From: Brucella sp. 21LCYQ03 | Lineage (GTDB): Bacteria > Pseudomonadota > Alphaproteobacteria > Rhizobiales > Rhizobiaceae | Direction: 5' to 3' | DNA: 64,000 nt | Assembly: GCF_023554105.1 (NCBI RefSeq) | Contig: NZ_JAMJWE010000005.1 | Span: 62,001-126,000, forward strand | In this document: piece by piece, positions 48,329 to 56,192 of the stretch | Numbering within the stretch: the stretch's first letter is position 1 | Layout: every line of letters starts with the position of its first letter | The notes under the pieces: generated by a model | Databases searched by the model: none | Told to the model about the DNA's origin: nothing | The model's input: only the letters and a program-made list of their open reading frames with translations | Program-made: the position numbers and the translations under genes

Positions 48329-49246
48329 ATGAAACAGAGTGCAAAGAAAAAGCTGCGCGATCTTGGCGTTGCTGTTCCGGCTGTCCTTCTTGCTGTCGCA
48401 GCGGGCCTTTTCGTGGTCGATGCGGCAGGTCAGATCGGCGTCAAAGGCGAAGCGTTGGAGGTTGGTCGCCCGCAAACCGTAACGGTTAATCAACGTAGCA
48501 TGACCTATCGCGCGGACGGCGATTTTCAGAAGAACAATTATCCAACCGATGCGCCGCTGACGACACGCAGGCTTGGCCGGTCGTTTGAGATTATGAAATA
48601 TCAGGTTACGGTCGCAGACTATGCCAAGTGCGTAAGCGACGGCGCATGTATTGCAGCCGATACGCAGTCTAAGAGTGCAAACGCTGCACAATCGACCCAT
48701 CCGGTTGTTGGCATCAGCTATGACGATGCAGAAGCTTATTCGCGGTGGTTTTCAGCAAAGACGGGCGAAGTCTGGCACCTGCCAACAGATGAGCAATGGG
48801 CCTTTGCTGCTGGTTCCCGCTTTGCTGATGATGCATTGGGCGGCGATGACAACGGCAGTGTTAATCCAGCGCTGCGCTGGTTGCGCGATTATGAAAAGCA
48901 GAGCGCACGCAAGCAGGATCGAGATCCGGCGGTCCGTCCGGTGGGCAGCTTTGGTGAAAACGAGCTTGGTATAGCCGATATTGGTGGCAATGTGTGGGAA
49001 TGGACTACGACCTGCCATCGCCGTGTTAATCTCGATGCCTATGGCAAAGTCGCAAGCGAAAACGTGGTCTGCGGCGTCTATGTGGTTAATGGCAAGCATC
49101 GCGCGGCCATGAGTTCCTTCATCCGCAACCCGAAATCCGGTGGATGCAGCGTCGGTTTGCCACCCGATAATCTTGGATTTCGCCTTGTCCGCGATGGTCG
49201 CTGGTATGCTCCCGTACTTAAGCGGCTAAAGGACCTGTCAGTGTAA
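48329..49246 (+). CDS. nirV: NirV, formylglycine-generating-enzyme-like protein
   Basis: 305 residues from ATG 48329; GTG 48320 is an alternative. An N-terminal membrane anchor or uncleaved signal (GVAVPAVLLAVAAGLFVVDA) is followed by a FGE/SUMF1-type domain (about 75-290) with PVVGISYDDAEAYSRWFSAK, VWHLPTDEQWAFAAGSRF and IADIGGNVWEWTTTCHRR, and ends in GFRLVRDGRW. NirV is linked with nirK in many Rhizobiales; its role is not established. A cysteine pair seen in active FGE enzymes is not evident in the expected place, so activity is doubtful. Confidence 0.93.
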   Translation: MKQSAKKKLRDLGVAVPAVLLAVAAGLFVVDAAGQIGVKGEALEVGRPQTVTVNQRSMTYRADGDFQKNNYPTDAPLTTRRLGRSFEIMKYQVTVADYAKCVSDGACIAADTQSKSANAAQSTHPVVGISYDDAEAYSRWFSAKTGEVWHLPTDEQWAFAAGSRFADDALGGDDNGSVNPALRWLRDYEKQSARKQDRDPAVRPVGSFGENELGIADIGGNVWEWTTTCHRRVNLDAYGKVASENVVCGVYVVNGKHRAAMSSFIRNPKSGGCSVGLPPDNLGFRLVRDGRWYAPVLKRLKDLSV

Positions 49247-49290
49247 TGGTATTTGATTAGAATGCTCAACTTTATGCCCCTAAAAACATG

Positions 49291-49323
49291 CCAATCCTGC
49301 TTTGTTGTGCTAAGCAGGATTGG
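49291..49323. other. Perfect 12-bp inverted repeat in the nnrA leader
   Basis: CCAATCCTGCTT/AAGCAGGATTGG with a 9-nt loop, 45 bp after nirV and 24 bp before nnrA. There is no T run after it, so it is not a standard terminator. It could be an mRNA processing structure between nirV and nnrA or a protein-binding site. Confidence 0.65.
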
Positions 49324-49346
49324 GGATTCATAGTAGGGGTATTGTA

Positions 49347-50042
49347 ATGGCCACGATTGATCGCGGTCTTGTCAGGAAGCTGTCGTTATTCGCCAAGATG
49401 GGTGACAATGAGCTGGATAAGCTCGTCTCCTATGCTACGTCGCGACGTATTCCGCAGGGTGAATCCATTTTTGAACAAGGTGATGAAGCGGTAACGTTTT
49501 ATCTGCTGCTCTATGGACGTCTAAAGGTCAATCAGGTCACATCTGACGGGCAGCAGATTATCGTTCGCATGGTGCATCCGGGTGATCTTTTCGGCTTTGC
49601 CAAAGCTCTTCAGCGCAACGACTATCCGGGCACTGCCATGGCAGTCACAGAAAGCATTGTGCTCGGCTGGCCAACCGAACTGTGGGATTATTTCGTCGAG
49701 CAGAATCCCGGTCTTGCGATGAATGCCATTCAAACAATTGGTACGCGTCTTGAGGAAGCGCATACGCGCATCCGAGAAATGTCGACAGAGGAAGTCGAGC
49801 GCCGCGTTGCGCACGTTGTGCTGCGTCTGGCGCAGAAAGCTGGTAAGAAGGAAGACGGCGGTATCCGTATCGACTTTCCGATCACAAGGCAGGACATCGC
49901 CGAGATGACGGGAACCACGCTTCATACTGTGTCGCGCATTTTGAGTGGATGGGAAACAAAAGGATTTGTGCTCGGCGGACGTCAGAAGCTGACCGTGATC
50001 GATGCGCAAGGCATCAGGAAGCTCGCAGAGGGCGAAGTCTAA
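49347..50042 (+). CDS. nnrA: NnrA, Crp/Fnr-family denitrification regulator
   Basis: 231 residues from ATG 49347 (MATIDRGLVRKLSLFAKMGD). Sensor beta barrel (about 15-125), dimer helix, and C-terminal helix-turn-helix with TTLHTVSRILS. There is no cysteine in the protein, so no Fe-S cluster. It resembles the regulator at 30542 throughout. In Brucella melitensis the regulator gene next to nirK-nirV is NnrA, which controls nirK, norC and nosR expression under low oxygen. Haem-based NO sensing is inferred from the family. A bidirectional terminator follows. Confidence 0.92.
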   Translation: MATIDRGLVRKLSLFAKMGDNELDKLVSYATSRRIPQGESIFEQGDEAVTFYLLLYGRLKVNQVTSDGQQIIVRMVHPGDLFGFAKALQRNDYPGTAMAVTESIVLGWPTELWDYFVEQNPGLAMNAIQTIGTRLEEAHTRIREMSTEEVERRVAHVVLRLAQKAGKKEDGGIRIDFPITRQDIAEMTGTTLHTVSRILSGWETKGFVLGGRQKLTVIDAQGIRKLAEGEV

Positions 50043-50075
50043 GCGCCTGAGTTTGATGCAGATTTTAAATCATAA

Positions 50076-50109
50076 AAAGGCCGCGCTTTCGTTTGAAAGC
50101 ACGGCCTTT
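50076..50109. terminator. Bidirectional terminator between nnrA and ubiV
   Basis: Stem AAAGGCCGCGCTTTC/GAAAGCACGGCCTTT with a GTTT loop and one mismatch. A-rich on the left and T-rich on the right, so it can serve both the nnrA transcript (plus) and the ubiTUV transcript (minus). Confidence 0.85.
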
Positions 50110-50124
50110 CCCGTTTTTGATGTC

Positions 50125-51063
50125 TTAGCCATGCGTGACTGATGCAGTCTTCTGACGACTGACATATGCTGCACCGATGCTGCCATGTAAAAAGCCGTTG
50201 GAAAGCGGCGCCGCCAGATAAATCTGCTGCAATCTCGCCAGCGCTTCCTCAGTATCGATTCGACCATGCAGTACATCTTCATGAATTCTTGCGACGGAAA
50301 CCATGTCGCAATCTTGCGGAGATAGCCTGAAACGCTGAACACCCGCCCGCACCAGATCGGGCATATCCTCAATCAACGACTGGCAGGTGTGCGAAAGTGT
50401 CTGCACACCGTTGAGTGCCAGAAATGGCTGACTGTCGAGGGTTTTAACGGGCAATCCGTCTGGCTCCTCACCACAGACAAATTGGCAATTATCCTTGATG
50501 TGGCCTTTGGAGCGGGCATGGGCGCAACGTGCCGAGATCGCCAGCGGAATGCGTCCAAAAGCGAACACCTCAAAGGCTATTTCCGGCGCACCTTTGATAA
50601 TTTCACGAATGGAATTCAGAGGCAGTTCTGGCGGAAGGCAAATGGATGTTGCGCCACGCGCTGCCAGAACTTTTGCCGTTGCGGAATTATACACATTAAC
50701 CAATGGGCCGACGATATGCGGCTTGCCTGCGAGCAATCCCAGCGCTGAAAGGTCGTTGGCCTCAACCGGAAAGGGTGAATCCTCTGCCGTCTGGCGCACA
50801 TGTTTTGCTTCGCGTTCCAGCATGACCAACGCAAGCGAACCAAGGCTCACGCTTTTGCCTGCATTTTGCAGCCGCTCGACCACTTCCTCCATAAAAGGAT
50901 CAATGAAGTGAAAGCGCTTGGAGCAGACGATTTCCCCTACCGTTACATGTTTGACGGGAGATTCATCGGCGATGCGAAAATAGAAATCCCGCCATTTTGG
51001 TCCGTCCCACAAAAAAAGAACAGGTCCCAGACTGAGGCTGGGAGTGGAGCGTTGATCTGACAT
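50125..51063 (-). CDS. ubiV: UbiV, oxygen-independent ubiquinone hydroxylation protein
   Basis: 312 residues of the U32 peptidase-like family. UbiV pairs with UbiU and UbiT to hydroxylate the ubiquinone ring without O2. The four Fe-S cysteines occupy C47, C180, C193 and C197 (VCSKRFHF; CAHARSKGHIKDNCQFVC); the last three have the same numbering as in E. coli UbiV. It is the last gene of ubiT-ubiU-ubiV, 2 bp after ubiU. Confidence 0.94.
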   Translation of the reverse strand: MSDQRSTPSLSLGPVLFLWDGPKWRDFYFRIADESPVKHVTVGEIVCSKRFHFIDPFMEEVVERLQNAGKSVSLGSLALVMLEREAKHVRQTAEDSPFPVEANDLSALGLLAGKPHIVGPLVNVYNSATAKVLAARGATSICLPPELPLNSIREIIKGAPEIAFEVFAFGRIPLAISARCAHARSKGHIKDNCQFVCGEEPDGLPVKTLDSQPFLALNGVQTLSHTCQSLIEDMPDLVRAGVQRFRLSPQDCDMVSVARIHEDVLHGRIDTEEALARLQQIYLAAPLSNGFLHGSIGAAYVSRQKTASVTHG

Positions 51064-51065
51064 GA

Positions 51066-52043
51066 TTATCTCCAGCGTTTTTCATAAGCGCCTGAGGTGG
51101 TCTGCTGACCTTCACTCAATGTACGCAATCGCGACAAAAGGGCGGCGCGTCGTTCCGGTCCCGCCGATAATGTCTGACGCAAAGTCGAAACAACTTCCGC
51201 AACATAGGCTTTACCGCGCTGACGGCCTTCGATTTTCAGGGCCGAAACGCCTGCAGCGCGCAACTCATCAATATGGTTCATCACATCAAGCGAAACCGGA
51301 TCTTCAAAGGCGTAGCCTTCTTCGTCGCCAATATTAAAACGGCCTTTGCAAAGCGTCGGATAGCCCGCAGCTTCTCCTGCCGGAAACCGGTTGATCGTGT
51401 AATCGCCCAGCTCCGATACAAGTTCAGAACCATCATTGCGGTAACGAACATGGCTTGCCGGAGAGCAGACGCCATTCATATTGGGTGACTTGCCGGTGGC
51501 ATATGAGGAAAGCGAGCAGCGTCCCTCTGCCATCACGCAAAGGCCGCCAAAGACGAAGACCTCCATCTCGCAGGCGATTTTTTTGCCAAGTTTTGCAATA
51601 TCGGGAATGGTCAGAACGCGCGGCAGCACGACGCGTTTTGCTTTGAAAGCATCGATCAGAAAACGCACTGCATCGGCATTGGACGCCGAAGCCTGCACCG
51701 AAACATGCAAGCGCTGCTGCGGATGTTTTTCCGCCGTGTAAGCCATCAGGCCGAAATCGGCTAGAATTACCGCATCCGCGCCAAGAGCTGCGGCGTCATC
51801 GACAGCGGAATACCAGATATGTTCGTCGCCAGCGCGCATGAAAGTGTTGATGGCAACAAACACCTGCGTGCGGTGGGAATGGGCAAAGCTTATTGCTTCT
51901 TTTAATTCTGCGCGGCTGAAATTAAGGCCGGGGAAATTGCGCGCATTGGTTTCATCTCGAAAGCCACAGTAAACGGCATCCGCACCTGCCTGAACAGCTT
52001 CACGCAATGCGGCCGGTGTGCCGGCCGGGCAGATCAGTTCCAT
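51066..52043 (-). CDS. ubiU: UbiU, oxygen-independent ubiquinone hydroxylation protein
   Basis: 325 residues from ATG 52043 (MELICPAGTPAALREAVQAG), with GGGAGA upstream; the longer frame into ubiT is rejected. Its start is confirmed by the cysteine numbering: C169, C176, C193 and C232 (LCVMAEGRC; NMNGVCSPASHVRY; TLCKGRFN) match the 4Fe-4S ligands of E. coli UbiU exactly. A TIM-barrel core of the U32 family precedes them. Overlaps ubiT by 10 bp. Confidence 0.95.
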   Translation of the reverse strand: MELICPAGTPAALREAVQAGADAVYCGFRDETNARNFPGLNFSRAELKEAISFAHSHRTQVFVAINTFMRAGDEHIWYSAVDDAAALGADAVILADFGLMAYTAEKHPQQRLHVSVQASASNADAVRFLIDAFKAKRVVLPRVLTIPDIAKLGKKIACEMEVFVFGGLCVMAEGRCSLSSYATGKSPNMNGVCSPASHVRYRNDGSELVSELGDYTINRFPAGEAAGYPTLCKGRFNIGDEEGYAFEDPVSLDVMNHIDELRAAGVSALKIEGRQRGKAYVAEVVSTLRQTLSAGPERRAALLSRLRTLSEGQQTTSGAYEKRWR

Positions 52044-52558
52044 GTGCGTTCTCCCTGATCCGACCCTTTGACATGCAATGCCTTGTCGCGAACATAGCCC
52101 GCAATATTCTGAATGATTGGGGCAAACGGGCCTGCTGCTTTCCCAAGATCGGCGGGAAGATCGACATTGCAATCGTCCAGCGCATTGCGCAGAGCAAGCA
52201 TCGCCTCCATGTCGCCGGTCACTGTGATGTCACGCGAGAAGAACAGCGCATCACCATCAAGCTTTCCTTCAAGCAATGCCAACAGCATGACGAGCGGACC
52301 ATCAATCGCCGCATCGGTTTCAACGCCCGTATCTTTGCGCATAACGGTGATGGCAGGCCGTGCAGGCTCGACCACGAACATGAATGGCAGATCGGAGGGA
52401 CTGAAACCAAATCGCTTGTTGACGTAATCGCCGAGGCGCTCAAACAGGCCCGGATGTGCGCGGATAACCTGAAGAAAAACGCGTGAAATAAGCGGGGTCA
52501 GTAGAAATGGCGGAACAAGCCGGGCAGGAGCAGCCACGGCTGGCGGAATCTTCATCAT
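52034..52558 (-). CDS. ubiT: UbiT, SCP2-domain lipid-binding protein of anaerobic ubiquinone synthesis
   Basis: 174 residues with an SCP2-like fold (about 45-160): FGFSPSDLPFMFVVEPARPA and GDALFFSRDITVTGDMEAML. It binds polyprenyl precursors and presents them to the UbiUV hydroxylase. The first gene of the operon. Its ATG is preceded by GGAG, and a perfect Fnr-type box is centred 62 bp upstream, which fits class II activation with a leader of about 20 nt. Confidence 0.92.
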   Translation of the reverse strand: MMKIPPAVAAPARLVPPFLLTPLISRVFLQVIRAHPGLFERLGDYVNKRFGFSPSDLPFMFVVEPARPAITVMRKDTGVETDAAIDGPLVMLLALLEGKLDGDALFFSRDITVTGDMEAMLALRNALDDCNVDLPADLGKAAGPFAPIIQNIAGYVRDKALHVKGSDQGERTWN

Positions 52559-52613
52559 TGCTCAGCTCCTGTTTAACATATCAGAGAAATATGCGATTCA
52601 GTGCTGTCTGAGT

Positions 52614-52627
52614 TTGATTAAGATCAA
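52614..52627. promoter_or_regulatory. Fnr-type box between ubiT and ubiD
   Basis: TTGATTAAGATCAA, perfect TTGAT-N4-ATCAA. The spacing suits ubiTUV (62 bp to the ATG). For ubiD the centre is only 42 bp before ATG 52663, which would need an almost leaderless transcript. Confidence 0.88.
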
Positions 52628-52662
52628 AGACGGTGAAACAATTCGGCACTCATACAGGAAGC

Positions 52663-54177
52663 ATGAAAAATGCTTCTGTTTTGCCGCCGAATTATGCCTG
52701 TTTGCAAAGCTTCATGTGTGAACTTGAAAAGCGCGGCGATCTGGTTCGCATCACGCATCCGGTTTCGCTCCTTCACGAAGTCACAGAAATCCATAAGCGT
52801 GTGCTTCACGCCGATGGTCCGGCGCTGCTGTTTGAAAAGCCTGTCGATGCTGATGGGAATGTTCAAACAATCCCGCTGCTTGCCAATCTGTTTGGTGCTG
52901 AGCGGCGGATTGCGTGGGGACTTGGACGGGAAGTTGAAGAACTTCCAGCACTTGCTGAAATGCTTGCGGAGTTGCGTGCGCCAAAGCCACCGCGTTCAGC
53001 AAAGGAAATCTGGAGCAAGCTTCCACTCGCGCGTGCAGCGCTTGCGATGCGTCTCCGCCGGATAAGCCGTGCACCCGTTCATGAAACGGTTCTATTGGGT
53101 GATGAAATCGATCTTGGCAAACTGCCGATCCAGTGGTGCTGGCCGGGTGAACCTGCGCCGCTTGTGTCGTGGCCGCTGGTGATTACATGCGCGCCCGACG
53201 ATCCGTCAGACGTGAATGTCGGCATTTACCGGATGCAGAAATTAGGATCAGACCGTCTGATCATGCGCTGGCTCGCGCATCGCGGCGGAGCGCGCCATCA
53301 TCGCATGTGGCAGCAGCGCGGGCTTGATATGCCTGTTGCCGTTGCAATCGGTGTCGATCCAGCCAGTATATTGGCCGCTGTCATGCCGCTGCCGGAAGGC
53401 ATGAGTGAACTGGGCTTTTCAGGTCTCCTGTCGCGCCGCAGACCTGTTATCACTGATGCGCTCACGGTTCCGCTGAGCGTGCCTGCCAATGCAGAAATTA
53501 TTCTCGAAGGCCATGTTTCGGCATCACATACGGCACCTGAAGGACCTTATGGCGATCATACCGGCTATTATAACAGTGTCGAAGAATTCCCCGTCATGCA
53601 ACTTAGCGCAATAACTATGCGCAAACGCCCCATTTATCTCTCGACCTATACCGGGCGCCCGCCAGATGAGCCGTCGAAGCTTGGCGAAGTGATGAACCAA
53701 CTTTTCGTGCCGGTTGTTCGCGCGCAGTTTCCTGAAATCTCTGATCTGTGGCTACCGCCCGCTGCATGTTCTTATCGCGCCATGGTGGTTTCCATCGACA
53801 AGCGCTATCCGGGACAGGCGCGGCGGGTGATGATGGGCCTTTGGTCAATGTTACCGCAGTTTAGCTATACCAAGCTTATCATCGCGGTTGATCCTGACAT
53901 TAACGTGCGCAACTGGGATGATGTGCTGTGGGCTTTATCGACACGCTTTGACGCAAGCCGCGATCTTGTCACACTCGATAATACACCGGTCGATTATCTC
54001 GATTTTGCATCGCCGCGTTCTGGTCTCGGTGGCAAGCTGGGACTTGATGCCACCAATAAAATCGGGCCGGAAACGGATCGGGAATGGGGCGAAGTGCTGA
54101 CTATGAACGACAGCACCATTGCGCGCGTCGATGAGATTTGGGATGAACTAGGTTTGAGCGGAGTGCCACGTAAATGA
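52663..54177 (+). CDS. ubiD: UbiD-family prenylated-FMN decarboxylase
   Basis: 504 residues from ATG 52663 (AGGAAG upstream); a GTG at 52633 would start just after the Fnr-type box and is less likely. The family marks are present: ITCAPDDPSDVNVGIYRMQK (metal/phosphate loop), PEGPYGDHTGYYN with the E(x)nPFGD-type catalytic region (EGPYGDHTGYY), and the C-terminal SLGGKLGLDATNKIG-type motif (GLGGKLGLDATNKIGPE). UbiD removes the carboxyl from polyprenyl-4-hydroxybenzoate using prFMN supplied by UbiX. Context supports a role in ubiquinone supply during denitrification; a second housekeeping ubiD elsewhere is likely. Confidence 0.92.
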   Translation: MKNASVLPPNYACLQSFMCELEKRGDLVRITHPVSLLHEVTEIHKRVLHADGPALLFEKPVDADGNVQTIPLLANLFGAERRIAWGLGREVEELPALAEMLAELRAPKPPRSAKEIWSKLPLARAALAMRLRRISRAPVHETVLLGDEIDLGKLPIQWCWPGEPAPLVSWPLVITCAPDDPSDVNVGIYRMQKLGSDRLIMRWLAHRGGARHHRMWQQRGLDMPVAVAIGVDPASILAAVMPLPEGMSELGFSGLLSRRRPVITDALTVPLSVPANAEIILEGHVSASHTAPEGPYGDHTGYYNSVEEFPVMQLSAITMRKRPIYLSTYTGRPPDEPSKLGEVMNQLFVPVVRAQFPEISDLWLPPAACSYRAMVVSIDKRYPGQARRVMMGLWSMLPQFSYTKLIIAVDPDINVRNWDDVLWALSTRFDASRDLVTLDNTPVDYLDFASPRSGLGGKLGLDATNKIGPETDREWGEVLTMNDSTIARVDEIWDELGLSGVPRK

Positions 54178-54746
54178 AGCGGATTGTTATCGGTGTTTCC
54201 GGCGCATCGGGCTCTATTATCCCTCTTAAAATCCTCGAAAAGCTGGCAAAGCTAGAAAATGTAGAAACGCATCTGGTTGTCTCGGAAGCCGCGGAGCACA
54301 CCTTGCGCTACGAGCTTGGCCCCAATGGCTATTCGATGTTGCATCGGCTTGCGGATAAAACCTATTCAATTGAAGATGTGGGTGCGACGATTGCCAGCGG
54401 CTCGGTGCCGACAGCGGGGATGATTATAGCTCCTTGTTCAATGCGCACGCTTGCATCGATTGCGCATGGTTTCAGCGACAGTCTGCTGACGCGTGCTGCG
54501 GATGTGCATTTGAAAGAAAGGCGCAGACTGGTTCTGCTAACCCGCGAAACCCCGCTGCATCTGGTGCATTTGCGCAATATGTGCACCGTCACCGAAATGG
54601 GCGCTATTGTAATGCCGCCGGTTCCGGCCTTTTATCTGCATCCTCAAAATGTAGACGAAATCGCGGATCAAATTGCAGCGCGCGCAATTGATCTGGTTGG
54701 TGCAGGTGTTCCTCTGGCGCAAAGCTGGAATCCGGATGCAGATTAA
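54174..54746 (+). CDS. ubiX: UbiX, flavin prenyltransferase
   Basis: 190 residues with the FMN-binding opening GVSGASGSIIPLKILEKL, the SxxTAGMIIAPCSMRTLASIAHG region and the end RETPLHLVHLRNMCTVTEMGAIVMPPVPAFY, all typical of UbiX/Pad1. It makes prenylated FMN for UbiD. It overlaps ubiD by 4 bp (ATGA). Confidence 0.96.
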   Translation: MKRIVIGVSGASGSIIPLKILEKLAKLENVETHLVVSEAAEHTLRYELGPNGYSMLHRLADKTYSIEDVGATIASGSVPTAGMIIAPCSMRTLASIAHGFSDSLLTRAADVHLKERRRLVLLTRETPLHLVHLRNMCTVTEMGAIVMPPVPAFYLHPQNVDEIADQIAARAIDLVGAGVPLAQSWNPDAD

Positions 54747-54753
54747 TTACTGA

Positions 54754-55293
54754 TCAGGCTGATTTGCGAACATTGCGTGCAAGATTTATCGCATCGAACC
54801 ATTCAATGACGTTTTCTCTACGGGGTGATAGAAGCACTCCGCAATCGCCCGCAAACTCGCGCCAGTCGCCTGCATAAGTGTCACGTACCACTGTCAGCAC
54901 GGGTATCTGTTTTGCATAAGCGGTCTCGATGACTGCGCGAAAGCCGTGGCCCTCCGCTTCGCCTTTGCCGAAACGATTGAGGATGAGCATATCTGCGCCT
55001 GCATCTATTTCTGCAAGAAGGGAACCCGAAACATCTGCAAGTGCTGCCGGATCAAGCCTGCAGCCGCGTGAGCCGGAACCAAGTGGCTGCGATATAAGCT
55101 GTTTGACGCCGGAGCCGATCCGTTCGATCACAATCTCACGACAGCAGTCATCGGTATCAGGGCCGCGGTGCTGTACAAAGCCCGCAACCTTGAAACCACG
55201 TTCGCCGGCCCGTGCTGCAACCGCCGCCAGAAGCGGATCGACCGGCACATCTTTATCGGCCAGAATTGCTGCTAGGATCGGCTGTTTGGTCAT
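54754..55293 (-). CDS. DUF2478 protein
   Basis: 179 residues of the DUF2478 family, which resembles nucleotide-binding P-loop proteins but without a clear Walker A. Recognisable features are GFVQHRGPDTDDCCREIVIE, the acidic DMLILNRFGKGEAEGHGFRA (a switch-like segment) and VLTVVRDTYAGDWREFAG. In other genomes it often lies near molybdate uptake or molybdoenzyme genes. Here it overlaps the end of the parvulin gene by 4 bp, at the end of the nar operon, which agrees with a role in molybdoenzyme maturation. That role is inferred. Confidence 0.82.
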   Translation of the reverse strand: MTKQPILAAILADKDVPVDPLLAAVAARAGERGFKVAGFVQHRGPDTDDCCREIVIERIGSGVKQLISQPLGSGSRGCRLDPAALADVSGSLLAEIDAGADMLILNRFGKGEAEGHGFRAVIETAYAKQIPVLTVVRDTYAGDWREFAGDCGVLLSPRRENVIEWFDAINLARNVRKSA

Positions 55294-56192
55294 TGGCTTT
55301 CTTCCTCAACGGAAAGAAGATCTATACCGGTAATATCTGCGTCAGCGGCCAGAATAGCAATATATTGCGAAACCGCTTTTGACCATGTGGAGGCTTCGAG
55401 CCAGCCCGCGATGCGTTCGGAAACGAAATCAAATGGCAGCACTTCGCCATCGACACGGTGATCAAGCCGGATGATATGGAAGCCGAAACGGCTTTCAATT
55501 GGGGCAGCGGTTATCTCGCCGGGTGCAAGCCTATCCAGCGCACGCTCAAATTCCGGCACTGTACTGCCGCGCGTTAGCTGGCCAAGATTGCCGCCCTGTG
55601 CGCCTGACGGACATGCTGAATATTCACGTGCCATAGTCGTAAAGCTTGCAGGATCAGCGATTACCGATGTTGCCAGAAACGATGCAGTTGCACGGGCTTG
55701 TTCGCGCGCATTTTTGTCTGCGGGATCGGCTGCAATCAGAATGTGGCTTGCTTGTATAAGGGGTGAACTGGTGAAACGCTGGCGATTGTTTTCATAAAAG
55801 CGCAGGCATTCATCGCTCGATGCGGAAGGAACTTCCACCTCTTGCTCTATAACGATACGCACCAGCGCATCTTCATCGGTTTCAGGGCGTCCCTCGGCAT
55901 CTTTCTCGCGTTGAGGATGAATGCCAAGTTCTTTTGCTTGCTGCAAGAGCAATTCGCGTATAGCGAGGGCGCGGGCGGCCGCGAGAAGTGCTGCACCCGG
56001 ATTTTCTGCCGGATGGTTTTGTGCCTCCGTCAGAATATCGCTTTCAGCTATTTCAACGCCATTAACCGAAACCGCATCGAAAATTGGACGAGGTTTTGGT
56101 GGAATGCGTGTGTCCGGCTCCTGATAAGTGGAGTAGCTGCCCTTTGCGCCAGAGTGCGTCGACGATTGTTTGCTTTGAAAAAGTGTTGCCAT
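55290..56192 (-). CDS. Cytoplasmic parvulin-type peptidyl-prolyl isomerase, NifM-like
   Basis: 300 residues. The parvulin domain (about 140-255) shows QASHILIAADP, GGNLGQLTRGSTVPEFERAL, and SRFGFHIIRLDHR. The N-terminal 130 residues are helical (NPGAALLAAARALAIRELLL), as in the nitrogenase factor NifM. No signal peptide is present, so it acts in the cytoplasm. Its start overlaps narI by one base, so it is cotranslated with the nitrate reductase genes. Such a protein beside narGHJI is found in several Proteobacteria and is called a Nar accessory isomerase; the client is inferred to be NarG or NarH. Confidence 0.88.
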   Translation of the reverse strand: MATLFQSKQSSTHSGAKGSYSTYQEPDTRIPPKPRPIFDAVSVNGVEIAESDILTEAQNHPAENPGAALLAAARALAIRELLLQQAKELGIHPQREKDAEGRPETDEDALVRIVIEQEVEVPSASSDECLRFYENNRQRFTSSPLIQASHILIAADPADKNAREQARATASFLATSVIADPASFTTMAREYSACPSGAQGGNLGQLTRGSTVPEFERALDRLAPGEITAAPIESRFGFHIIRLDHRVDGEVLPFDFVSERIAGWLEASTWSKAVSQYIAILAADADITGIDLLSVEEESQ

